This document shows positions 1-9,800 of a stretch of DNA of 64,000 nt, piece by piece. Within the stretch, counting starts at the first letter, position 1. Every line of letters starts with the position of its first letter. This DNA is from Actinostola sp. cb2023 (taxonomy: Eukaryota; Cnidaria; Anthozoa; Actiniaria; Actinostolidae). A model generated the notes under the pieces. It ran no database searches. It was not told the DNA's origin and was given only the letters and a program-made list of their open reading frames with translations. A program made the position numbers and the translations under genes. Location: positions 244,501 to 308,500 of the forward strand of contig JAUJYZ010000758.1 in the NCBI GenBank assembly GCA_033675265.1, given 5' to 3'.

Positions 1-668
1 TAAAGTACAAAACATGTTGACGTGGATTGACGTGTCACATACTGCAAATCTCAAGAGCACTAGCAAATTATGTAAACAACGACAATAATATATCAGTTTG
101 CCGTGTCGCCGTCCGAGTAGTCTTGCTCGTATAAATTGATACCTTGCTTTACGGTAAACGATCTCGATCGGTGGACTTTTTCATGTTCCTAAAGACATTT
201 CAATGCTTCGATAACACTCACACATCACTTGCAGCGGCTTCGATCTTCCTAATTCGATACATTTAGGACCAGAAAAGAACTATCCGTTGAAACTATAAAT
301 TCACTCGAATTTTAATTTATGCTATATTTAGCAACCTTCGAAATGCGTTTTAGTTCAGCCTACACCAGGGTCTTCTCTCGAGCGTCCGCCATTTTGAAAG
401 CGAGAAGAGAGGGCCCTGGGGACGAGGTTGCTATTGTTCTGGACTGACCAACCTCGTGTTCACGTGGAAACACAAAAGCGTGGTTGGTCAGTCAGGAACA
501 ATAGTTATTCAAATTGGTCGCCATATTTCGATTCGGTGTATAGAAAAGCGACTTCGATTTGTTAAGTAGCCTCAAAAGCAATGGTTGGGCTGTGGTTATA
601 GACGAGAGCGTTGCGTGATGATCCTAAATGGAGACTGTATAATAAATGACAATAAAAGTTATAAATAC
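1..668. other. Non-coding DNA, probably intron 1 of the SLC22-type gene
   Basis: No exon can be recognised here. The stretch lies downstream of the SLC22 first-exon donor on the minus strand, so it is probably intron. It contains a hairpin at 431-504. At 566-598 there is a short sequence (agtagcctcaaaagcaatgg) that recurs almost unchanged at 53951-53975 beside a foldback element, which marks it as repeat-derived. Confidence 0.5.
431..504. repeat. Imperfect hairpin, 22-bp arms
   Basis: The left arm begins ctattgttctggactgacca. The right arm at 483-504 is its reverse complement with about two mismatches, and the loop is about 30 bp. It looks like a small foldback or MITE relic. Confidence 0.7.
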
Positions 669-1236
669 CTCGGTATTTTCCACCCACAGTCTCAGTAGTC
701 AGAACAAATACGATCAGTCCACCACCACCAATGAAAAACCCAGCAATGAGACGTAAAACTAAAAACATGTTGTATGACGTGGCCAAGGCAGACACGAAGC
801 ATGACACACAAGTACCAATATAACAGATAATGTAGATCGGTTTACGACCGTAACTATCAGCCATATTACCAAGCAATGGCGCCCCCAATAAAGTTCCAAG
901 CATGAATACTGACTGAACAACTTCAACCCGGTAAGCCTCACCGCATACAAGTCCCCATTCACTGGCAATCGATGTAAAATTCGATGTGAAATGTGCATTG
1001 TGGCATATCGTTCCGTCTTCGTTGCACATTTGATTGGAATCAGTACATGACCACTCGGGTTTGGCGGCGACAAACACCATTATAAGCATTTGGGCACTGA
1101 TAGGAAACGCTAATAGGTTGGTAATAAAAAATACTTTTTTCTGGAATCGACCAAATTCGCCAATTTCAGAGAGAGCGGCTTCGAACTCCATTGTTGATTC
1201 TTTGACTGGCGCTGGCGAATGACGTCTCGAGCTCAT
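669..1236 (-). CDS. SLC22-family organic ion transporter, first coding exon (partial)
   Basis: Plasma-membrane transporter of the major facilitator superfamily, of the organic cation/anion/carnitine type; the substrate cannot be told from this part. Visible are the SLC22 N-terminal signature EFEAALSEIGEFGRFQK, a first membrane segment (LLAFPISAQMLIMVFVAA), a Cys- and Asn-rich extracellular loop (CTDSNQMC, CHNAHFTSNFTS), TM2 (VFMLGTLLGAPLLGNMA), the MFS motif GNMADSYGRKP, then TM3 and TM4. The exon ends at TETVGGKYRG, where SLC22 genes normally continue, with donor gtattt at 668 (phase 1). ATG at 1236 is used; a second ATG at 1191 (MEFEAAL) fits the family start as well. An open frame runs further upstream to about 1293 but without an ATG. 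The remaining roughly eight membrane segments are not in this window, so this is a gene fragment by position and not a pseudogene. Confidence 0.85.
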
Positions 1237-1419
1237 TCGATCTGATTCTGAATGAGAATAGTATGACGTCACCACAAGAAATCTTTGACACAATGAATCG
1301 GCTAGCTCATGATCATACAGTTTCTTAAATGGTAAAACATTTCCCGCTCTCCATTCTTGTCCCAGCTGTAGCTCGATAAATTATTGATAGTGCTGCGCTT
1401 TCTTTCTGATGATTAGGAA

Positions 1420-1486
1420 ATCAGTAGTCTCCCTCGCAGCCGTTTTTAGTCTCGCTCCACTCCCTTCGGTCGAAGGGAGACTAAGG
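1420..1486. repeat. Short palindromic element (AGTCTCC..GGAGACT ends)
   Basis: The sequence starts tagtctccctcgcagccg and ends gaagggagactaa, so the ends are inverted. A second copy with the same design lies at 12036-12110 (tagtctccttcgcagccg .. gaaggagactag), inside a CEP128 intron. Two copies in unrelated places imply a dispersed MITE-like repeat. Confidence 0.6.
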
Positions 1487-1685
1487 AATCAGTAGCCTAA
1501 AAACATTTTCCCAATGGTTATTTTAAAGTTATGTCAGTTTCTTTTAATTTACCTGCTGTGATTTCATTTATTAAACTGAATTCTGGTTGACACTGGGTCC
1601 TTTCCGGAAGATCAGCTGGGCATTCAATTTGTTTTTCATCGTGAAAATTAGCGAAATTTGACTTCGAATTCAGGCCCGTATCCAA

Positions 1686-1760
<75 letters not shown>
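1686..1760 (+). repeat. Poly-G tract, 75 bp
   Basis: Uninterrupted G run on the plus strand. The proline-repeat reading frame on the other strand is a by-product of it. Confidence 0.95.
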
Positions 1761-1761
<1 letters not shown>

Positions 1762-1935
1762 ATAGCAGTAATGATGATAACAACCACTATTCAGCTAACT
1801 AAAACCGACTGCACTCTCTTTCCACCGTGAACGAACCGCGCGCCAAACTTGTCCCGATACACATCCATTATAACGTTGAATTTGACTTAGAAGAGGTGGT
1901 AAATCTGTTTGCCACCAAACACCCACGGAGGCTGG

Positions 1936-2221
1936 ATCACAAGCAACCCAATCTCAATACGTTTAATTGTAAGGGAATGTATGGGGATTTAAAATATGCC
2001 GTATTTTATTTGGAAATATTTAATAAAAGTTTGTCAACTTTGCCTGTTGTGTCATTCTGTTAAAGAAATCCCTATTAAAATTTGACAAGAGTCAAAAATC
2101 AACAGAATGACACAACAGGTAAAGTTGACAAATTTTTATTAAATATTTCCAAATAGTACGGCATATTTTAAATCCCCATACATTCCCTTACAAACGTATT
2201 GAGCTTGGGTTGCCTGTGATT
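1936..2221. mobile_element. Foldback element with about 120-bp arms
   Basis: The left arm (1936-2066) begins atcacaagcaacccaatctc. The right arm (about 2098-2221) is its reverse complement, ending gggttgcctgtgat. Arm identity is high over about 120 bp, with a loop of about 35 bp. The termini resemble those of the foldbacks at 6146-6545 and 53651-53958. Confidence 0.85.
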
Positions 2222-3012
2222 AAATGGGAACTAGGATTGGCCATTTTTTACACTGGGAAAATGGGATTGTTCCACTGTGACTGGGATTTTGCTAATGGGA
2301 CTGGGAATTTCAAAACCACTTTGGGAATGGGAAAGCGTATTCATTGCAAAACAGCATATTATCATAAGCCTTATACATTTTTCAATACGCGTAAATATAT
2401 CACATGAATAGCTCTTGGAGAACGCTGGAAATAGCATTTCCGAGCCGGCTCTAGATTTCAAAAATTTAGCGGCTCGCGCCTACGGAGCTCGCTATAAACG
2501 TTCCCCACCACTTATTTTCCATTTCCTACGGCCCTGCAACGATATTATCCTTGCTGTGATAGGAGACGAGGATGAAGCTGCACATACAACCACAACACGC
2601 TCGGGAAGAATCATAAAAAAGAGCGGAAATTGATTTTTTCTTTTTGCAACCATTTATTATTCCACAAAATTCAGGTCAAATAGAACAACCAAGAGAACGG
2701 TTTTTAATACGTTTCAAAGCAACTGAAGTCTTCAAAAAGCACCCTTAGAAATGCAAACATAGTGAAATAATCATTTACAATTGCCATAAAGTATGAGATC
2801 AGGAAATTGTTTGATGAATTATCTAATAGGGTCAGTCGCTAGAAGCGAGTCCACGATACTGGGATCAGTTTCTTGAATTCATGTCAATGGGACTGGGATT
2901 TTTTTTTTAATCGACTGAGAAATGGGATTTGCAGGCTCCCTTCAGGACCCTCTATGAATTGCTGCTATCCTAAGTGCATTTTGATAGTTTGTTCCACTTT
3001 GGCCTGGGGAGC

Positions 3013-3013
<1 letters not shown>

Positions 3014-3062
<49 letters not shown>

Positions 3063-3090
3063 ACACCCCACACACACACACACACAAAAC
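3014..3090 (+). repeat. Poly-C tract (49 bp) followed by (CA)n
   Basis: C run 3014-3062, then a short CACA microsatellite to about 3087. It forms the right inner boundary of the element described at 1667-3115. Confidence 0.9.
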
Positions 3091-3320
3091 ATCCTGGCTA
3101 CGGGCCTGGAATTTGTTCCGAAATACTTCATTGTGAAACAAAACGCCACTTTCTCAGCAAACTTTAATCTCTCTTCTTGACATATACGTGAATTTTCCCC
3201 TCTCTTTATAGTATAGTTCCTTTACTCGCCGAGCATTTAGGAACTCTGTTTTTTTCAAACGCACCGACCGAGATGTTTTATGGGTAATCACAGAACGCAG
3301 GATTTCCCCCATTTCCCCTT

Positions 3321-3452
3321 ATAGAGTCGTTATGAATGAGTGGGCGCAAAATCAATCAGAATGCTTGGTTATGTCACGATGATGGCGCGATATGGTCACC
3401 GCACTGCACGTACCGTACCGTAACTACTTTCCACTCGTACGAAAACAACTAT
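3321..3452. mobile_element. MITE, TAGAGTCG..CGACTCTA family, copy 1
   Basis: Terminal inverted repeats atagagtcgttatgaatgag and cactcgtacgaaaacaact. The inside contains the family hallmarks aatgcttgg and accgtaccgtaac. Further copies are at 8904-9081, 45947-46163, 47021-47182 and 58766-58938. Confidence 0.75.
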
Positions 3453-3483
3453 ATATATTATGGTCTCTTGATATATGTAGCTA

Positions 3484-3750
3484 ATTGCATAATCGTTGTC
3501 GGGTTGAAAATCATAAATCATAGAAGCTGAGACCGCAAGGATGGATGGGAAATCAGTTCATGAGCCACATTACATGCAGATACATTCAATGTTCTCGTAG
3601 TTTTGAAGGTATATGAGCTATTTAACTAAGATTCTACAAGTCTGGACAAAAAGGTCAATCATTTGACGGTGTTATTTGAGAGTTTTAATTACCCAGAATT
3701 CCTTTTGGTCACAGCTTTCATGATTTTCAACCCGACAACGATTATGCAAT
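3484..3750. repeat. Inverted repeat, about 28-bp arms
   Basis: gcataatcgttgtcgggttg at 3484 is mirrored by caacccgacaacgattatgc near 3726-3749. The roughly 210 bp between them are not coding. Likely a foldback relic. Confidence 0.65.
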
Positions 3751-3754
3751 ATAT

Positions 3755-4923
3755 ATATTTTAAACGGTATTTGTCGAAAGTCGCCAAAGCTGCCTTGGTA
3801 GGTCCTGGAATCCACCACAGATAGGCCAGAGACACAATTTCACTTCTGATTTCGCCATTTAATAAAAGACTCTAAATGCAAAATAGGTCTTTTTGATGCA
3901 ACCGCTGCATGGAATCAAAATTTCCTATGGCTCGTTTAGGAATGCGCTAACCATTTTGGATTCTATTGTTTTGGCTAATACATTATGGTAGTGTGGAGTC
4001 GCATCAATATTTTTATTTTCTATGTCACTCTAACCATAGTGTTAACGTTGTATGACTTACTATCTACATGTGTTGTGTATTGTTGTATAATTTTGTACAA
4101 ATTCATTGCTTTAATATGGTGTTAGCCGTTTTTTCAAAATGACTAATTACAAGTTTAACCCTTTCCTCTAAAAGAATATAGTTATATAAGTATAATGTAG
4201 AAGTTTCATGACGAAATTATATATCTCTGCGAAGTTCATCCTCGGGAACCCAGGCAGAATATACCCCTGGGTTCCCGAGGATGTGCGAAGTTATGAACGA
4301 TTAAATTCTGAAAAAAAACATCAAAACGAGGCTTCTAACGCATGACGGCAAAATCCCATACTAAAGTCTATAAATGTCATCCCCGATAACTTTTTGAGAT
4401 TTTATCCTATAATAATAATAAACTTTATTATACACAGAATTCAAAAAGTTGTCACTTATTTACATTGAAGCTGTGTACAAATTACAATATACCATGGAAA
4501 CTTTCCAGAAATGTTCTTTCAGACAAACTCTTTCAGATCATATAGGCTGTTTGCACCAGAAAGAAACCAGTTTGCTGATCTTAAAAATCAGTGCGCATGA
4601 TAAGAGTGAATTCATTGCTATCTAGTGTTTTCCTGTCTTGTGCGACTGATTTAGTGAGTTGTGATTGGCTAAAATATCCCTGCTCTGAATGGTCGAGGTG
4701 TTTTTCGTATGAACTACTGATCTAAAAATAGATTTATCATCTAATACGATGTGTCATGGGCTCCTGACAACAAACAATGCCATAGTTGTGGGATGTTGGC
4801 GGATTTTCACCCACGCGAAGTGATCTGGTGATTACAAAGCCGGTACACAAAAACCAGGTCTTGATTATAGTACTTCAGGTCAGTCTATATCTATAGCTAG
4901 CTACGTACTAAGCGTGTCTCTCT
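3755..4923. other. Non-coding stretch with one perfect hairpin
   Basis: AT-rich DNA downstream of the methyltransferase stop codon, without a recognisable gene. The only clear structure is a hairpin at 4238-4283: arms catcctcgggaacccagg and its exact reverse complement with a 10-bp loop. Confidence 0.5.
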
Positions 4924-5913
4924 TTACTTGCATTTGAACGAAATAACATGATAAAACATCTCCGTTTCTTCAGATTGCTCACCATGATCTCCATGACTAT
5001 GGTCTCCATGGTGATGACTTGCGTAACTGTGGTCTCCATGATGGCTTCCGTGACCTCCATGGTCATGCTCTTCGTTACTTGCGTGACCTCGTTTACAGTG
5101 ATCATGTTCTGCGTGACCATGCTCGCCGTCTTCATCTTCACAACCATCCTCGTCATCTTCTTCGTATTTCCACATTCTCGTTCCAAAGTATCGTACGTCG
5201 TTGTTCTCGCCATAGAGTTCTTTGAGTCGTTCGGTTGTCACGAAATTCGCTCCGTGTTTACACACTTCGACAACATGGCGGCCGTCTGGTGCGAGAAGTG
5301 ACTGCAAAAGCTTTACGTACTGCTTCATTTTCTTTTCTCCCATGTCGTTGATGACAGGCATTGCAGACTGGTCCCAAATTCCATCAAACTTGCCTCCCGA
5401 TACAGACAAATCAAAATCAAAGATGCTGCACTGGTAGATGACTATACCTTTGTCTTCCGCTCTGTAGACATTGGCTTTCTTCTTGGAACCTATCTCTTCC
5501 GATGTCACGGTATATTTCAACTCGCTTTTCTTAAAGAATGACTTGATCCATTTGGCCATGATCTCTACTCCAACCACCGTATGACCTTGATTCGCTAGCC
5601 ATATCATATCTGCAGAATTTCCACAAAGAGGGACGAAAATGCGAAGATGTTCTCGATCGCAGGTGAGTTCTTGGATGTGATTGACGAAAAATGTATCGAC
5701 TTTTTCGAGAAAGCTTTCCTGAATTGACTTCGGTTTTTCATCTTGTACTGGCTTGGGTTTCTCTTGCTTTTTAGCAGTCTTTCTCGATCTTTGCTTTGCC
5801 GGCTGGCGAGGTTTTCCAACCTTCTTCGGTGTCTTGGTAGTTTCTTTTTTGGTTCTTTTGGAAGGAACAGCTGCAGACTCTAAGGACGCTGCTTGGCGAG
5901 TTCGTGGCGGCAT
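4924..5913 (-). CDS. TPMT-family S-adenosylmethionine-dependent methyltransferase with His-rich insert
   Basis: A 329-residue protein in a single exon. Residues 1-62 are Lys/Arg/Pro-rich and probably disordered. Residues 65-250 carry the thiopurine S-methyltransferase fold: the SAM-binding motif FVPLCGNSADMIWLANQGH (93-111) followed by VVGVE, QCSIFDFD (161-168), and GKFDGIWDQSAMPVI (174-188), the usual post-motif block of TPMT. Residues 256-316 form an acidic/His-rich insert with 17 His between 265 and 310, before the final strand YHVISFK. Known members methylate thiopurines, selenium or tellurium compounds, or thiocyanate; the substrate here is unknown. The insert could bind divalent metal ions (inference). 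The ATG at 5913 is the first in the frame. Being intronless among intron-rich neighbours, it may be an old retrocopy or a transferred gene. Confidence 0.85.
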   Translation of the reverse strand: MPPRTRQAASLESAAVPSKRTKKETTKTPKKVGKPRQPAKQRSRKTAKKQEKPKPVQDEKPKSIQESFLEKVDTFFVNHIQELTCDREHLRIFVPLCGNSADMIWLANQGHTVVGVEIMAKWIKSFFKKSELKYTVTSEEIGSKKKANVYRAEDKGIVIYQCSIFDFDLSVSGGKFDGIWDQSAMPVINDMGEKKMKQYVKLLQSLLAPDGRHVVEVCKHGANFVTTERLKELYGENNDVRYFGTRMWKYEEDDEDGCEDEDGEHGHAEHDHCKRGHASNEEHDHGGHGSHHGDHSYASHHHGDHSHGDHGEQSEETEMFYHVISFKCK

Positions 5914-6853
5914 AGTATTTAGAAAGTTGTTTGAAAAGTTTATGCAGTGTTCAGTTTAGCCCGGTTAGTTTTTAGTCAACGATCGCCAGCTAGATGTAGA
6001 CAGTTTTATGACACGATGAGTGGCAAAGTAATCTAGAACACTGCATGGGACGAAGAATCCTGAAGGCTTCACTGAGTTTCCACAGGCCACCCGTCCTTAG
6101 ACGGTTACCACAGGCTTCCCATGCAACTGAGCCATGCAAGTAGAGCCACAGGTAGCCCAAGCTGTGGACTTGTGGCGAGATTTACAGTAAATGTATGGAG
6201 CTTCACAGCGAACTTTGAAAACCGTCTAAATAAAATTCTACAAACCCTCAAAGTAGTCCTACTTGTTTATTGTGTTGTCCTTTGGAATTGTGTGAGGTTT
6301 AGAGCCATTCCGATCGATTTGGAGAGAGTTTTAGTTAAGAATACCTTGAGTTACCCTAAAAACTCTCTCCAAATCGATCGGAATGGCTCCAAACCTCACA
6401 CAATTCCAAAGGACAACACAATAAACAAGTAGGACTACTTTGAGGGTTTGTAGAATTTTATTTAGACGGTTTTCAAAGTTCGCTGTGAAGCTCCATACAT
6501 TTACTGTAAATCTCGCCACAAGTCCACAGCTTGGGCTACCTGTGGTAGAGCATGAAGTGATGGTCTCTTGGTAAAACATATAACATACATTATCATTACA
6601 TGTACGACAAGATTCTCGCCTAAGAAGCCTTGTCCATTTTGATCTTTCCTGATTAAAACCACTACGATCAGAAGCTCGCATCCCACATGCAAAAGTGAAG
6701 CGCCCACAGTGAATACACTAACACATAAATTAATGTCATCCATTTTTATTACACTTCTGTAACGAATATAAACTTCATAAAAACCGAACATAATGGCATT
6801 GTTTTGAACACAAATCTCGCTGCACATAGCAAGTAGTATAATAAGTTACAGGG
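5914..6853. other. Intergenic stretch holding a large foldback and the CEP128 3' end
   Basis: Besides the foldback (6146-6545) this stretch holds CCACAGG-type motifs at 6070 and 6109. A likely CEP128 polyadenylation signal lies at 6745-6750 (AATAAA on the minus strand), about 105 bp past the stop codon. The methyltransferase promoter must lie in 5914-6100, but no motif stands out. Confidence 0.5.
6146..6545. mobile_element. Foldback element with about 190-bp arms, CCACAGG ends
   Basis: The left arm begins ccacaggtagcccaagctgt and runs to about 6337. The right arm (about 6357-6545) is its near-exact reverse complement, ending cttgggctacctgtgg. The loop is only about 20 bp. No reading frame of substance. 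It is a non-autonomous, almost perfectly self-complementary element; the very high arm identity suggests recent insertion or gene conversion between the arms. Confidence 0.9.
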
Positions 6854-9800
6854 TCATAGTGGCTTGTCTCGCTCAGCCTGTGGGAAAAAGTGAAAAGAGA
6901 ATATAACAAGTTAAACAGGTTAAAAAAAACACACATTTATAATTTATAGTAGAGTTGAAAGGTTGGCATTCGAAGTTGAGGGACTGTTCACAGTCTAAAG
7001 TTGTATGAATACAGGGAAGGACGAACATTTTGTAGGGGAAGGGGTAGTGTGTGTATCTACTGCTTACTTGTTCATATGGTGATGTGTCATCCAACCATGA
7101 AGGCCTAGAACATAATGCAAAGTGAGAGGAAATCAATTGTGTTCAATTAACGCGATGATAATCTAGAAATGTCAACTGGTTCATTTACCTTTCTTTGTAG
7201 TCTAGATCTGTATATCGCATGGACGCAGGCGTGCGTGAACTTCGCATAGTTCTTTTTCTATCGGATTTCAATGTTGGCGGAGAATCTAACAGATATTAAT
7301 TGCTTAATAAGTAAGACGATGCTACAAACATGAATCTAAAAGATCTATTAACTACTTACATTCATGTGAGAGAATCGAGAAGGCGCTCTCCGATGACGCC
7401 GGGGAGAGTTCATTAGTAGCGTAGCTTGGTTTGGACAAACTTCTAAAGGAAACCAAGAAAAAATCTTTATTTTCTAATTACAGAAACAACTGCAAAGTTT
7501 CGATTGCTGATTGTCTATCAAATGTCTTATGCAAAACAACCGCAAGCTACTTATTATTATTATTATTATTATTAGTTATTATTATTATGATGAAGATGTG
7601 ACAGAATGAGATAGGAATAAAAACCAAATGATATCGTATACATTTACCTCAAACTGGACGGTGATTCAGGAAACTGAAGTCGCCGTTGCTTTGCTTTAGG
7701 GCTCGCAAGTCTGTCTAGACTCTGTAAGAAATTGAAAGTTACCGTAAATAGATGAGAAGAAAACATAGATAAGAGAAGTGGTGAAACTAACCTCTGTTAG
7801 CCTTATCGACATATTGCTGGCATCAAGACTTTCTTGCTGTTGAAGGAAAAGGAATGTTGTATGGACGCAAGCAAGCAATTCTGACATGAAACAAAGACAG
7901 ATAGACAAGCAAGCAAGAAGTTCTTATGAAACAAAGACTAAATAAACAGACAGACAGACAGAGAGACCCACAAGCAACAGTTTAGATAGTACTTTACCTT
8001 GTAGTCCTCAGCAATAGACTTGACTCCTTCTAACTCTTTGCGAATGCTACCAACTTTCTCTTTATATCTAGAAAACAGAGATAATTGTCAGTCAGTGCGT
8101 TCATAGAATACACTATGACTACAACTGAACAGTATGTACCATACATGTAGACCAGTATGTACTACTAGCACTACAACTGAACAGTATGTACCATACATGT
8201 ACCAATATGTACTACTAGCACTACAACTGAACAGTATGTACCATACATGTACCAATATGTACTACTAGCACTACAACTGAACAGTATGTACCATACATGT
8301 ACCAATATGTACTACTAGCACTACAACTGAACAGCATGTACCATACATGTACCAATATGTACTTTACCTAACGTATCTGTCGTGTATTTTATCTCTTTCT
8401 TGTTTCTCGTCCTAAAATGGAATAAACAAGCTTTAACTTTTAGAGATGTTTTGTGTAGGATTATTCATTATTTGAAGATAAACACAGTTTCTTCTACAAG
8501 CTTTAACTTTTCAAACTTTCACCTCAACAAAACGTCGAAACAGAGTCACGAGGTCGCAGAATGTAAAAAGTTGCATTTAATGTATGACAAAAAAAAAGAA
8601 AGAATGCTATTATCAGCTGTATACCTTGAGGTCATCAATCCCGTCTATAACTTTTTGTTTATCATCTAGGGCTTCAGTAGTGACGTGCAAAGCCTGTGTA
8701 CTCTGTATAGAAATGAACGAGTAGTGAAACTCTTGAATGGAGAGATCGATTGACGAGGTTCGTAATGACTATAAGTCAGAGTGTGTGTTATACGTGAACT
8801 TACGTTTTGTAAATGTTTAGTGAGCTGACGAACTCTGTCCTATAAAACACAAGATAGTTAGTACATATAGGCTTTAGAACTTAGGCCTAAACCCCTGGAT
8901 TGTATAGAGTGGTTTTCGTAAGAGTGGGAAGTAGTTATGGTACGATTCTTGCTTTTGACCGTGCCGTGTCCAAGCATTCTGATTGGTTGAGCAATGATTT
9001 TGCGTGCTGTGATTGGTTGATTCCGTACCATGACCGTAACTCCGTACCGTAGGTTTCCCACCCATACGAAAACGACTATATCACGTAGCATCAGAACAAA
9101 CCTTTAAAGCCTTGACATCGTCTGTACTTTGTCGATGTTTACTTTCTAAACCTGGAATTAATTAATGCGAAAAGTGATTTGAATGACTGAAGATACTATT
9201 GGGCATAGTGTTGGGCCGAGCAAGCCCCGGCCTAGCTAGGTTACCATGGCAATAATACCTTTCTTGTGTGACGACATTTGGTCAATGAGTAAAGTCTGCT
9301 GATCAAGCTCTGACACGAAATACTTTCGGTCTTCGTCAGCCTTGTGGACCAAATCCTACAGAACCAACAGTAACAGTTTTAATTAACAGTTGTTTGTTTG
9401 GGTTAGAGTATATTTAAAGTGCCTATGAAACGAAAATGTCGATCCATGTTTTATTGTACATTATTGTTGTTTGGTCTTTCTCTGAACATTTGCTGTATTT
9501 AAACATCGACTTTGAGCGTGCGAACATTTTCTTTTCGCGGTTCGAAAATTATCATTTTCAATCAAAATGTGCGACAAGAGACTGGGCCCTTGACAATGGC
9601 TCGGTGACGTCATAAGTTGTGTATGCCTTTGTTTGCACAACTTATGACATCACATTTCTATAGTTTGACCGAGCGGGAATTGTCGCACTTTGAAACCCAA
9701 AATGCCCAACTTCGTGCGCGAAATAAAAAATGTTCCTGAAGCTCAATTCCCTTTTTATTAACGCCATGTAAACAAGCAAATAGAAAACTTTCGTAGTAGC

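Larger units (their letters stand above)
1667..3115. mobile_element. Inverted-repeat element bounded by poly-G and poly-C tracts
   Basis: The outer ends are inverted copies: ttcaggcccgtatccaagg at about 1671-1689 and cctggctacgggcctggaa at about 3091-3111. Inside them lie 75 consecutive G (1686-1760) and 49 consecutive C (3014-3062), also in inverted orientation. The inner 1.25 kb has no convincing coding region. It contains a nested foldback (1936-2221). The same organisation recurs at 61609-62008. The homopolymer lengths are probably unreliable in the assembly. Element class unknown. Confidence 0.6.

Noticed and set aside
562..668. Continuation of the SLC22 reading frame past TETVGGKYRG
   Set aside because: A donor gtattt follows the conserved block and the later residues do not resemble the family; read-through into intron.
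1518..3180. Polyproline-containing small frames
   Set aside because: Caused by the poly-G and poly-C tracts.
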